From a virus: a DNA stretch of 41,981 nt. Position numbers and translations under genes: made by a program. Positions 23,598-31,506 of the stretch are shown one piece after another (position 1 is the first letter of the stretch; every line of letters starts with the position of its first letter). Location of the stretch: the IMG/VR virus record IMGVR_UViG_3300026097_000041, positions 1 through 41,981 of that record, one strand, 5' to 3'. The notes beneath the pieces were generated by a model. The model made no database searches, was not told where the DNA came from, and worked only from the letters and a program-made list of their open reading frames with translations.

Positions 23598-24110
23598 ATG
23601 TCTAATAAAAAAGTTCAAGAAGGACTAGGCGAACTTGCCGATATGGCAGAACGTGATCATGAAGTACAAATGGCACGTGCCGACCTATATAAAATTGCCA
23701 AGTATGCAATTAAATTGCACGATATGTTAAAGCAGGTTACAGAAGCTGAAGGTATCGAAGGATGGCAACAATCAAAAATTACAAAAGCAGCTGACTATAT
23801 CGGTAGTGTATATCATTCACTAGACTATGATATGAAGTTTGGCGAAGCAGAAGTAACAGAAGCTCGCGATACACATTGTTCAGACAAATGCTGCGGATCA
23901 GATGTGAAAGCAGAAGATTGTACTTGCCCGCCAACTTGTAAGCATTGTAATTGTAACGCAAAAAATGTTGAAGAAGGTAAATCACCTCACAAAAAAGGTA
24001 CTAAAAAGTACAAAAAGCATATGGCAGCAATGCACGCCGAAAGCGCAAAAGACGAGTATAAGTCACATCTGCGTCATAAACTAGCTGAAAAAACCAATAA
24101 ACTAAAATGA
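23598..24110 (+). CDS. Head-cluster protein with cysteine-rich, probable metal-binding segment
   Basis: A 170-residue protein. The helical N-terminal domain (about 1-90, GELADMAERDHEVQMARADL) is followed by a dense cysteine cluster (about residues 94-116, ten Cys in a CxxxCC/CxC pattern with one His). That cluster could bind two metal ions. A basic tail follows with KSPHKKGTKKYKKHMAAMHA, another recurring phage tail module. A ribosome site GGAG precedes the ATG. A scaffold or packaged role is inferred from context. Confidence 0.7.
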   Translation: MSNKKVQEGLGELADMAERDHEVQMARADLYKIAKYAIKLHDMLKQVTEAEGIEGWQQSKITKAADYIGSVYHSLDYDMKFGEAEVTEARDTHCSDKCCGSDVKAEDCTCPPTCKHCNCNAKNVEEGKSPHKKGTKKYKKHMAAMHAESAKDEYKSHLRHKLAEKTNKLK

Positions 24111-24901
24111 AAAAGTTAAGTATAGAACAAGCCGAACCGATTCGCAAAAAGTTTACTCCAGACTGGGAGATTCGCAAGGGTAAATATCTATACAAGAAAG
24201 TAGCGTTTGATGATTATAATCAGGCGCTGCGTTTTTTCATGGTTATCGAAAAACCACAAGTTAAACTAGATCACTTTGCCGACATGGGTTTCTTTTATAA
24301 TGAAGTTACTATGATGGTTTACACACACGATGTAGGCGGACTTACACAACTAGACTTTGAACTTGCTCTATACATTGACGAAGCACTGAAGCAAATGGGT
24401 GCTAGACAACTAGAAGAGGCTATGCCGTATACAGGAAAAAGTCCTTTATACAAAGGTAAACGTATTCCAACAGACGACAAAGCAGATAGTAAAGATATTA
24501 CGAAGAAGTCTAAGAAGGTAGACTTACCTGATGAACCTACTGACTTTGATTTCGGAAATGTAGACAGAGAAAAGCTAAAGAAAGTAGTAGCTAAATTAAT
24601 TCCTACACTAGGTAACGAAAAAAATCAAAAAGTATTACAAGCACGATTTGGCCTACCACCTTTTGAAAAAGCATATACACTTGCTCAAATAGCAAAAGCA
24701 ATGGGGGTAACTCCTGAAGTTATTCGCCAAAGAGAAGCAAAGGCCTTGCGCCAATTAAGACATCCGGATAGAGCAAGAGAACTAAGACCGTTCTTAGATC
24801 ATATAGAAGAAAAATGGTCATCATCGTATAAGAAAAGTATCGATTGTTCAAACCCAAAAGGATTTAGTCAAAAGGCACACTGCGCTGGGAGAAAGAAATA
24901 A
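24107..24901 (+). CDS. Fusion: pterin-carbinolamine-dehydratase-like domain + sigma-70 region 4 + Cys tail
   Basis: A 264-residue protein with three parts. Residues 15-95 match the PCD/DCoH family: DHFADMGFFYNEVTMMVYTH, then GGLTQLDFELALYID. His56 and His74 are kept, but the second His of the usual HH pair is Phe57, so catalysis may be lost. Residues 153-235 match sigma-70 region 4: LQARFGL, TLAQIAKAMGVTPEVIRQRE as the helix-turn-helix, and ALRQLRHPDRARELRPFL. No region 2 is present. The end (SIDCSNPKGFSQKAHCAGRKK, 244-264) is a recurring phage tail module. It may bind the RNA polymerase flap or -35 DNA; inference. Confidence 0.8.
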   Translation: MKKLSIEQAEPIRKKFTPDWEIRKGKYLYKKVAFDDYNQALRFFMVIEKPQVKLDHFADMGFFYNEVTMMVYTHDVGGLTQLDFELALYIDEALKQMGARQLEEAMPYTGKSPLYKGKRIPTDDKADSKDITKKSKKVDLPDEPTDFDFGNVDREKLKKVVAKLIPTLGNEKNQKVLQARFGLPPFEKAYTLAQIAKAMGVTPEVIRQREAKALRQLRHPDRARELRPFLDHIEEKWSSSYKKSIDCSNPKGFSQKAHCAGRKK

Positions 24902-25680
24902 TGGATTTTAACGCACTACAACACAAACTATTTGAATTGGATCCTAGTGATCCAAAAGAAGACTTACGTAAACTAGCAGAAGCAGCAAGTGATAATGCGC
25001 AGAAAAGTGCTGAACCTGCTATAGATTACGTGCAGGAAAGTGCAGAAGTTGCTGAAGGCTCGCTTCAAATAGATCGTGATTATAGTGTTAATGACTTTGC
25101 TGCACTAGCAGGAGTACAAGTTAACGAAGGTGCAGCTGATTCTTTTAAAGCAGGGTTTAAGAACTATAATCAGCTAGATGCTCTCAAAAAAGGTGCAGAC
25201 GCAATGGATGATGGTAGTAGCAGTAGTACTGAAAAAACTCCTACGACATCTAAAACTAGTAAGCCTACTAGTATTGCCGATTTATCTAAAGGTGATAGTT
25301 TTAAAGATAGTACCGGCATGGTTTGGTATTATAACCCAAACGAAAGAAACTGGCGTTCTAAAGACAGAAAGAAAACAATATCAGTGCAACGAGGATTTAA
25401 GTTGTGGCAACAATCACAATCAAATCGTAAACGCAATGTTAAAGAAGATCAAATTGAAGCACTAGAATCAAGAGTTGCTTATTTAGAAAGTGTTATCGAA
25501 ACACTTATAGAAGGCAAACAAAAGACTGGTTCAGCAGGACAAGCAAAAGGTAAAGATCCTATGCCTAGTGCAAAGCCTGGTCGTACTAACCATCCTCTAA
25601 AGGATAAATTAGTAGGCGAAGAATATAAATCTATCAAAGAAGAACTTTGGGCAAAACTCAATGCAGCTAATAAATCTTAA
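24901..25680 (+). CDS. Prohead-core/scaffold-like protein
   Basis: A 259-residue hydrophilic protein. The N-terminus MDFNALQHKLFELDPSDPKE is of a type I associate with T4-like core proteins, with a possible gp21-type site LAE/A near residue 27. A Ser/Thr-rich linker (about 105-125), a small WYYNPNERNWRSKD domain and a leucine-rich coiled coil (EALESRVAYLESVIETLIEG) follow. It overlaps the gene before it by one base. Catalysis is not expected. Confidence 0.6.
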   Translation: MDFNALQHKLFELDPSDPKEDLRKLAEAASDNAQKSAEPAIDYVQESAEVAEGSLQIDRDYSVNDFAALAGVQVNEGAADSFKAGFKNYNQLDALKKGADAMDDGSSSSTEKTPTTSKTSKPTSIADLSKGDSFKDSTGMVWYYNPNERNWRSKDRKKTISVQRGFKLWQQSQSNRKRNVKEDQIEALESRVAYLESVIETLIEGKQKTGSAGQAKGKDPMPSAKPGRTNHPLKDKLVGEEYKSIKEELWAKLNAANKS

Positions 25681-26293
25681 ACCTGATTTTACTGCATATC
25701 CATATCTTACACACCCAATAGAACGATCTTTAGTTGAAACACTACCTTTTAAAGACTTTGACAAGGACGGTTACGAAGTTCCTACTCCACTAGAACACTT
25801 GCATTACGAAGCAAACGGTGTAGAACTAAATCGAGAAATACAATTTCACATAGCACCCGTACAAGAATGGTATCGTGACACGGATCAAAGCGAAGTTAAT
25901 CTAGTTCTTGACCATTGTATGCTGCTAACACGTTATGCATTTGCTGGAGAAGCAAGAGAGCAAATTGTAGAAGTTTGCCAGCAACGTCCTATACTACAAA
26001 AGCTATTAAACATTAAACCCAAATGGGGTATTGACTTTAGTCTAGACTTTGTGAGTCACGATCTAGTGATGGAAGTGATACATATCGAACAAGACTTTGA
26101 TAATGTAGAAGATGCATATGCTGCTAAAGAAAAACTAGAAAACATTATTGACAATACCGATTGGTACGAAGGCGCTATCAAACTATGGCAGCGCAAAGAC
26201 GAATGGATCAATCTATCATCAGACGACCATTCGGACTATAAGGCACAATTCTTTGGATGGGATCGTGCGTTCGACAACAAAAAAGTGTTTTAA
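25661..26293 (+). CDS. Hypothetical protein
   Basis: A 210-residue acidic protein (MQLINLKPDFTAYPYLTHPIE...) with no recognised motif. It overlaps the scaffold-like gene by 20 bases and its ribosome site is weak. It ends just before the promoter at 26298 and so closes the head-type cluster transcriptionally. Confidence 0.75.
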   Translation: MQLINLKPDFTAYPYLTHPIERSLVETLPFKDFDKDGYEVPTPLEHLHYEANGVELNREIQFHIAPVQEWYRDTDQSEVNLVLDHCMLLTRYAFAGEAREQIVEVCQQRPILQKLLNIKPKWGIDFSLDFVSHDLVMEVIHIEQDFDNVEDAYAAKEKLENIIDNTDWYEGAIKLWQRKDEWINLSSDDHSDYKAQFFGWDRAFDNKKVF

Positions 26294-26297
26294 ACAC

Positions 26298-26326
26298 TTG
26301 ACAATTATCTAAATATATCATATAAT
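26298..26326 (+). promoter_or_regulatory. Host-type promoter TTGACA-17-TATAAT
   Basis: Perfect consensus: TTGACA 26298-26303, 17-bp spacer, TATAAT 26321-26326, preceded by AACAC as at 2214 and 39722. The TATAAT also forms a 6-bp dyad with ATTATA at 26336-26341, but the region is so AT-rich that this may be chance. Confidence 0.9.
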
Positions 26327-26360
26327 TAATTTAATATTATAACTCACACAGGAGAATACT

Positions 26361-26621
26361 ATGAGTGACCGCGTCTACGGGCCAGAAGAAAAGGCAAAAT
26401 TAGAAAGACTTGTAAAAGAAGGCGTAAATGTTATGCAAGAAGTAGAAGATCTAAATGCAGGTCTTAAAGAAACTGTTAAAGCAGTAGCAGAAGAATTAAA
26501 CGTTAAACCCGCACTAATTAACAAAGCAATTAAAATTGCTAAGAATCGTGATTGGGAAAATCACGCAGATGCACACGAAGATCTCGAAACACTCATAGCA
26601 ACTTTAGGTTATGACAAGTGA
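26361..26621 (+). CDS. DsbA-like double-stranded DNA-binding protein
   Basis: An 86-residue helical protein resembling T4 DsbA (a small DNA-binding protein linked to late promoters) in size and general pattern: a charged N-terminal helix, KAVAEELNVKPALINKAIKIA as a helix-turn-helix-like middle, then an acidic C-terminus. A strong promoter and an AGGAG site precede it, so early or middle expression is likely. The match is from memory and modest. Confidence 0.55.
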   Translation: MSDRVYGPEEKAKLERLVKEGVNVMQEVEDLNAGLKETVKAVAEELNVKPALINKAIKIAKNRDWENHADAHEDLETLIATLGYDK

Positions 26622-26899
26622 TAGCTAAAATAACAGAATTTTTTAAGAACAGTTACAGAACTAGTCCTGTAGCTTTCTATGCTGAGATGCTAGAAGCTAC
26701 ATTACTAATCAGTGCTAGTGCTGTTCTTACATTTACTATCTTAGATCCTGCAACAAGGATATTTGTACCTATGTATCTTGCAGGCAGTATCTTGGGTGTA
26801 ATTAGTGCTGTGATTAGACAAGCAGCATTTGTTATCGTATTGTGCAGTTGGTTTGTGATGATGAACACTATTGCACTATATCAATTGTTTTTTATGTAG
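26618..26899 (+). CDS. Membrane protein
   Basis: A 93-residue protein with three hydrophobic helices (about 20-42, 48-66 and 70-92). It starts with GTG overlapping the upstream stop (GTGA). The family is unknown. Confidence 0.65.
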   Translation: MIAKITEFFKNSYRTSPVAFYAEMLEATLLISASAVLTFTILDPATRIFVPMYLAGSILGVISAVIRQAAFVIVLCSWFVMMNTIALYQLFFM

Positions 26900-26909
26900 A
26901 AAGTATCAA

Positions 26910-27140
26910 ATGACAGAAGTAGTACACCGAGATATTTTAGGTAACGTTCTTAAATTAGATGACAATGTAGTTTATCCTGATCACAATCGTATGAGGATTG
27001 GCAATGTAGTCAAACTAAATCCTAAAATGGTGAACGTTAAAGCTATTGGTAGAAGCAGTCCTGATCGCAAATACCCGCAAGAACTGTTGGTAGTTGACGA
27101 TCCAAAGCTCACCATGTATATTCTTAAGAATAGTAAATAG
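26910..27140 (+). CDS. Small hypothetical protein, KOW-like beta fold
   Basis: 76 residues from the ATG at 26910. DILGNVLKLDDNVVYPDHNR and MRIGNVVKLNPKMVNVKAIG suggest a small beta-barrel of SH3 or KOW kind, as found in nucleic-acid-binding proteins. No specific family is recognised. Confidence 0.65.
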   Translation: MTEVVHRDILGNVLKLDDNVVYPDHNRMRIGNVVKLNPKMVNVKAIGRSSPDRKYPQELLVVDDPKLTMYILKNSK

Positions 27141-27206
27141 TTTTAGAGTCGCTCACTTTACGAGCAGGTTGAAGGTTAGTTGGCCATAAACAACAAGGAG
27201 AAATAA

Positions 27207-29876
27207 ATGCCATACGTAGATGCGATGTTCGATCGCGATCAAGATATTATTCGTGTCGTTGAAAGACGTGACGGAAAGAGACACTATACTGAGTACAATG
27301 CAAAGTATACTTTCTACTACAAAGACCCTAAGGGCAAATACAAAAGCGTATACGGCGATCCGTTAAGTCGCATTGTGTGTAAGAACACAAAAGACTTTCG
27401 CAAAGAAGTTGCTATCAACAAAGATAAAACACTTTTCGAAAGCGATGTAAATCCAATCTTCCAGTGTCTGAGTGAGAACTATCTCAATCAAGATGCTCCT
27501 AAACTAAACATTGCTTTTTTCGATATTGAGACAGACTTTGATCCGGAACGAGGCTTTGCTGATCCTGCTGATCCGTTTATGCCTATTACATCGATAAGTG
27601 TATATTTGCAATGGCTAGAAACAATGGTGTGTCTTGCTGTTCCACCTAAGACTCTTACTATGGAGCAGGCAAAGGCAGAGCTTGAAGGCATTGACAATGT
27701 AATGCTGTTTGAGCGAGAAGGTGAGATGATTGACACCTTCTTGACACTGATTGAAGATGCTGATATCTTAAGTGGTTGGAACAGCGAAGGTTATGATATT
27801 CCATACACCGTAAACAGAACTTCTCGTGTGTTGAGTAAAGATGACACACGTAGATTCTGCTTGTGGGGACAATTGCCTAAGAAAAGAGAATATGAAAAAT
27901 ACGGGAAGCAAGCTGTTACATTTGATTTAATAGGTCGTGTACACTTGGATAGTTTGGAATTGTATCGCAAGTATACATATGAAGAACGACACACATATCG
28001 ACTGGATGCTATCGGTGAGATTGAAGTAGGCGAGAACAAGGTGCCATATGAAGGTACACTGGATCAATTGTACAACAACGACTTCCGCAAGTTCATTGAA
28101 TACAACATTCAAGATACTGCACTGCTAGACAAACTAGACAAGAAACTTCGCTTTATTGACTTGAGCAATTCAATTGCTCATGAAAACACGGTGTTGCTAC
28201 AAACGACAATGGGTGCTGTTGCTGTTACAGAGCAAGGTATTATCAACGAAGCACACAATCGAGGATTACAAGTGCCTAATCGCAAGCAACGTGATGAAGA
28301 AAACACACAAGCAGCAGGTGCATATGTTGCATTTCCTAAGAAAGGCTTGCATAAGTGGGTAGCATCAATGGACTTGAACTCACTTTATCCTAGTGTGATT
28401 CGTGCGCTGAACATGGCCCCAGAGACTATTGTAGGACAGATTCGAGCGGAGATTAGTGATGCCCGTGTACACGAAGACATGACACTAAAGAAAAAGAGCT
28501 TTGCAGGCAGTTGGGAAGGTAGATTTGCGACAGAAGAATACGAAGCAGTTATGGATCAACGCAAGGACATTGCACTTACTATTGATTGGGAAGATGGTAG
28601 GTCGGATGTACTTTCAGGTGCGGAGATTTATCAACTTATATTCGACTCAAATATGCCTTGGATGCTTAGTGCTAATGGTACTATATTTACAACAGAGTTT
28701 GAAGGTGTAATTCCAGGTATCCTAAAGCGTTGGTATGCTGAACGTAAAGACATGCAGAAGATGCTGAAAAAAGCAAAAGACGCTAAAAATGATGCTGAAA
28801 TTGAATACTGGGATAAACGACAGCTGGTTAAGAAGATTAACTTGAATAGTTTGTATGGTGCGATTCTTAACCCTGGTTGTAGGTTCTTCGATAAACGCAT
28901 TGGACAATCAACTACACTCACCGGTAGACAGATTGTTAAGCATATGAGTGCAGAAGCAAACAAAACTATTACAGGTGAATATGATCATGTGGGCAAGGCT
29001 GTAATTTATGGTGATACTGACTCTGTGTACTTTAGTGCTTGGCCTGTGCTTAAAGATGATATCGAAAGCGGCAAGTTAGAATGGTCGACTGAGAAAGCTA
29101 TTGCGCTATATGATCAAGTAGCAGATCAAGTGGACACAACGTTTATTGACTTTATGGGTCGTGCATTCCATTGTCCTAAGAGTCGTGCAGACGTAATTGC
29201 AGCAGGCAGAGAGATCGTTGCTCTGAGCGGTTTATATATTACTAAGAAGCGTTATGCAGCATTAGTAGTAGACAACGAAGGCTTTAGAACAGATGTAGAC
29301 GGTAAGCCAGGTAAAGTAAAAGCAATGGGTTTGGACTTGAGACGTTCAGATACTCCGGTGTTTATGCAAGACTTCTTAAAAGAACTACTGCTAATGGTAC
29401 TTACTGATGTGCCACAAAAAGAAGTACTAGATCGTATTACAGAGTTTCGCAAGGAGTTCGGTGCAAGACCTGGTTGGGAGAAAGGATCTCCCAAACGTGC
29501 AAACAAAGTTGGTCACTATCAGCGTCTTGAAGAAAAACAAGGCAAAGCAAACATGCCCGGACACGTTCGAGCAAGCATCAACTGGAATACGCTCAAGCGT
29601 ATGAACGGTGACAAATACTCGCAAGAAGTTGTAGATGGCATGAAAGTTATTGTTTGCAAGCTCAAACAGAATCCATTGGGTTATACCTCTGTAGCATATC
29701 CTACAGATGAGTTGCGTTTGCCAGAGTGGTTTAAAGAGTTGCCCTTTGATGATGCAGCAATGGCAGAAACTATTATTGATAACAAACTAGACAACTTGAT
29801 TGGTGTGTTAGACTATCCATTAGAAGATACTAAATCACACACTACATTTTCTAGTTTGTTTGATTTCGGAGATTGA
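27207..29876 (+). CDS. Family B DNA polymerase (T4 gp43 type)
   Basis: An 889-residue replicative polymerase, near the T4 length. Proofreading exonuclease: Asp106 and Glu108 in FFDIETDFDP, GWNSEGYDIPY, and YNIQDTALL. Polymerase: motif A DLNSLYPSVIR (from Asp389), motif B KINLNSLYG, motif C YGDTDSVY (601-608, Asp603 and Asp605). It acts with the clamp loader (5111) and clamp (32251). The 66-base leader has an AAGGAG site and a short GCTC/GAGC inverted repeat (27152-27166). No consensus promoter was found directly upstream; the nearest is at 26298. Confidence 0.96.
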   Translation: MPYVDAMFDRDQDIIRVVERRDGKRHYTEYNAKYTFYYKDPKGKYKSVYGDPLSRIVCKNTKDFRKEVAINKDKTLFESDVNPIFQCLSENYLNQDAPKLNIAFFDIETDFDPERGFADPADPFMPITSISVYLQWLETMVCLAVPPKTLTMEQAKAELEGIDNVMLFEREGEMIDTFLTLIEDADILSGWNSEGYDIPYTVNRTSRVLSKDDTRRFCLWGQLPKKREYEKYGKQAVTFDLIGRVHLDSLELYRKYTYEERHTYRLDAIGEIEVGENKVPYEGTLDQLYNNDFRKFIEYNIQDTALLDKLDKKLRFIDLSNSIAHENTVLLQTTMGAVAVTEQGIINEAHNRGLQVPNRKQRDEENTQAAGAYVAFPKKGLHKWVASMDLNSLYPSVIRALNMAPETIVGQIRAEISDARVHEDMTLKKKSFAGSWEGRFATEEYEAVMDQRKDIALTIDWEDGRSDVLSGAEIYQLIFDSNMPWMLSANGTIFTTEFEGVIPGILKRWYAERKDMQKMLKKAKDAKNDAEIEYWDKRQLVKKINLNSLYGAILNPGCRFFDKRIGQSTTLTGRQIVKHMSAEANKTITGEYDHVGKAVIYGDTDSVYFSAWPVLKDDIESGKLEWSTEKAIALYDQVADQVDTTFIDFMGRAFHCPKSRADVIAAGREIVALSGLYITKKRYAALVVDNEGFRTDVDGKPGKVKAMGLDLRRSDTPVFMQDFLKELLLMVLTDVPQKEVLDRITEFRKEFGARPGWEKGSPKRANKVGHYQRLEEKQGKANMPGHVRASINWNTLKRMNGDKYSQEVVDGMKVIVCKLKQNPLGYTSVAYPTDELRLPEWFKELPFDDAAMAETIIDNKLDNLIGVLDYPLEDTKSHTTFSSLFDFGD

Positions 29877-29877
29877 T

Positions 29878-30294
29878 ATGCGAGTAGGATTTGTATGTAG
29901 TAGTTTTGATTTGCTTCATGCCGGACATGTGCAAATGTTGCGTGAAGCAAAAGAACAATGTGACTATTTGATTTGCGGATTACAGACTGATCCTACATTA
30001 GATAGGCCAGAAAAAAATCAGCCTGTACAAACTATTGTAGAGCGTTATACCCAACTTAAAGGTGTTCGGTATGTGGATGAAATCATCCCCTATGCTACAG
30101 AAAAAGACCTAGAAGATATCTTGACAATGTATCATATTGATGTTAGAATACTAGGTGAAGAGTATCGTGAAAAGGATTTTACAGGCAAGGATATTTGCAA
30201 GAAGCGGGGTATCCAGCTACACTTTAATAAACGAGATCACCGCTTTTCATCAAGCGACTTAAGAAAACGTGTAGCAGAAAGAGAAAACAAATGA
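29878..30294 (+). CDS. Cytidylyltransferase-like protein (TagD-type)
   Basis: A 138-residue protein of the small HxGH nucleotidyltransferase type. LLHAGHVQML carries the HAGH motif, RILGEEYREKDFTGK follows, and RFSSSDLRKR is the C-terminal ISSTxLR-type motif. Glycerol-3-phosphate cytidylyltransferase is the closest guess; the substrate may be a sugar phosphate. I start at the ATG at 29878 with GGAG upstream. An upstream frame to 29860 overlaps the polymerase end. Confidence 0.8.
   Translation: MRVGFVCSSFDLLHAGHVQMLREAKEQCDYLICGLQTDPTLDRPEKNQPVQTIVERYTQLKGVRYVDEIIPYATEKDLEDILTMYHIDVRILGEEYREKDFTGKDICKKRGIQLHFNKRDHRFSSSDLRKRVAERENK
30121..30149 (+). promoter_or_regulatory. Candidate promoter TTGACA-17-TAGAAT inside a coding sequence
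   Basis: TTGACA 30121-30126, 17-bp spacer, TAGAAT 30144-30149 (one mismatch). It would serve the small genes from 30291 and the HAD/epimerase pair. Confidence 0.45.
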
Positions 30295-30482
30295 GCAAAG
30301 CATTTTGGCGAGGATTTCGAGAAGGATTTACACAAACCAGCAAATATGGTATTCCTATTGCTGTAGCATTTGTTGTAGGACTTACATTAGGATCTTGGAG
30401 TCATCCTTACGAACATTGTAAGCGTATGTATGACACAGCGGAAGACTTTGCAGAATGTATGTGGATCAAGGAGAATCCGTGA
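30291..30482 (+). CDS. Small membrane protein
   Basis: A 63-residue protein: a basic amphipathic start, one membrane helix (about residues 18-36, YGIPIAVAFVVGLTLGSW), then a short loop with two cysteines (HCKRMYDTAEDFAECMW). That loop is probably exposed outside the cytoplasm. It overlaps the cytidylyltransferase stop (ATGA). The function is unknown. Confidence 0.65.
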   Translation: MSKAFWRGFREGFTQTSKYGIPIAVAFVVGLTLGSWSHPYEHCKRMYDTAEDFAECMWIKENP

Positions 30483-30643
30483 TGTGGGTGGTTTGGATTG
30501 TTAGCACAGTTATTGGGTTGGATGAACCTCGTTGGACACGCTACGCAGAAGTAAACCATTTTGAAACTTGTGAACATGTTGCACGTCAACTAGAAGCAGA
30601 ATTTACACAAGGTGAATATGTGGTGTGCGACAATGGCAGTTGA
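30482..30643 (+). CDS. Small hypothetical protein
   Basis: A 53-residue protein with an N-terminal hydrophobic stretch (MWVVWIVSTVIG) and a polar body containing two cysteines (FETCEHVARQLEAEF; YVVCDNGS). It may be a short signal-anchored protein. Its start shares one base with the upstream stop and its end overlaps the next gene by 11 bases. Confidence 0.55.
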   Translation: MWVVWIVSTVIGLDEPRWTRYAEVNHFETCEHVARQLEAEFTQGEYVVCDNGS

Positions 30644-30803
30644 AGAATACGACATTGAATGGTTGCAGGAACAGATTTACGAGTTACAAGATGCAATCCG
30701 CGAACTCCAAATGGAGAACACTCTGCTACACAACGATCTAAATACCATTAAGAACGAAGGCTGTTGGCGTTTTATAGAGGATAAAAATCATAAACATGAA
30801 TAA
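30633..30803 (+). CDS. Small coiled-coil protein
   Basis: 56 residues from the ATG at 30633. Residues 8-40 form a clear heptad pattern (WLQEQIYELQDAIRELQME). Probably an oligomerising protein; no function is recognised. Confidence 0.6.
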   Translation: MAVEEYDIEWLQEQIYELQDAIRELQMENTLLHNDLNTIKNEGCWRFIEDKNHKHE

Positions 30804-31506
30804 ATTCGTATTTGATGTAGACGGAACATTAACACCGAGCCGTCAAAGCATAGATCCAGAGTTTAAAGAGTTCTTTAAAACTTTTATTCAAGATAACAAG
30901 GTGTGGCTGGTAACTGGCAGCGATTATCCAAAGACTGTAGAACAGCTTGGTGCAGACATTACAGAGTCAGTTGTTACTTGTTATAATTGTAGTGGAAGTG
31001 ATGTTTGGTTCAAGGGCAAGCGGGTAAATTCTAAAACATTTGACGCACCAAAAGAACTATATGACTTAATGAATGGTTGGTTACAGGCTAGTCCTTTTCC
31101 AGTAAGAACAGGGCGGCATATTGAAGAACGTCCAGGAATGATTAATTTTAGTATTGTAGGCAGAGGTGCTTCTTTAGAAGAACGCAAGATGTATATAGAT
31201 TACGATACTGCTAATAGAGAACGTGAAAGTATTGCTTACGAAATCAACAGCAAGTTCGAAAATATTACTGCTACATTAGGTGGCGAAACCGGCATTGACA
31301 TTGCTTATACAGGTGCGGACAAAAGTCAAATACTACAAGATTTTGAGGATGATGATTTTATTGTATTCTTTGGCGATCGAATGGAAGAAGGCGGCAATGA
31401 TTGGCCTTTAGCATTAGCCAACTATAATGGTGAAAATTATCATGTAAAAGATTGGAAACATACTTGGGAGATTCTAAAGAATGAATATTCTACTAACAGG
31501 TCATAG
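30796..31506 (+). CDS. Phosphomannomutase-like HAD phosphatase/mutase
   Basis: A 236-residue HAD-superfamily protein. The nucleophile loop is D7-V-D9-G-T (FDVDGTLTPSR). GMINFSIVGRG and FFGDRMEEGGND match the eukaryotic-type phosphomannomutase (PMM) branch, in which mannose-6-phosphate and mannose-1-phosphate are interconverted. It lies between a cytidylyltransferase and an epimerase, suggesting a small sugar-nucleotide pathway. The true substrate is uncertain. Confidence 0.75.
   Translation: MNKFVFDVDGTLTPSRQSIDPEFKEFFKTFIQDNKVWLVTGSDYPKTVEQLGADITESVVTCYNCSGSDVWFKGKRVNSKTFDAPKELYDLMNGWLQASPFPVRTGRHIEERPGMINFSIVGRGASLEERKMYIDYDTANRERESIAYEINSKFENITATLGGETGIDIAYTGADKSQILQDFEDDDFIVFFGDRMEEGGNDWPLALANYNGENYHVKDWKHTWEILKNEYSTNRS

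Noticed and set aside
27152-27166. GCTC/GAGC short hairpin in the polymerase leader as a T4 gp43-like autoregulatory operator
   Set aside because: Only 4 bp with a 7-base loop and not adjacent to the ribosome site. Not enough to claim an operator.
27727-27765. TTGACA with TATCTT downstream inside the polymerase gene
   Set aside because: A weak -10 and a location deep in the polymerase gene, without a downstream gene start nearby.
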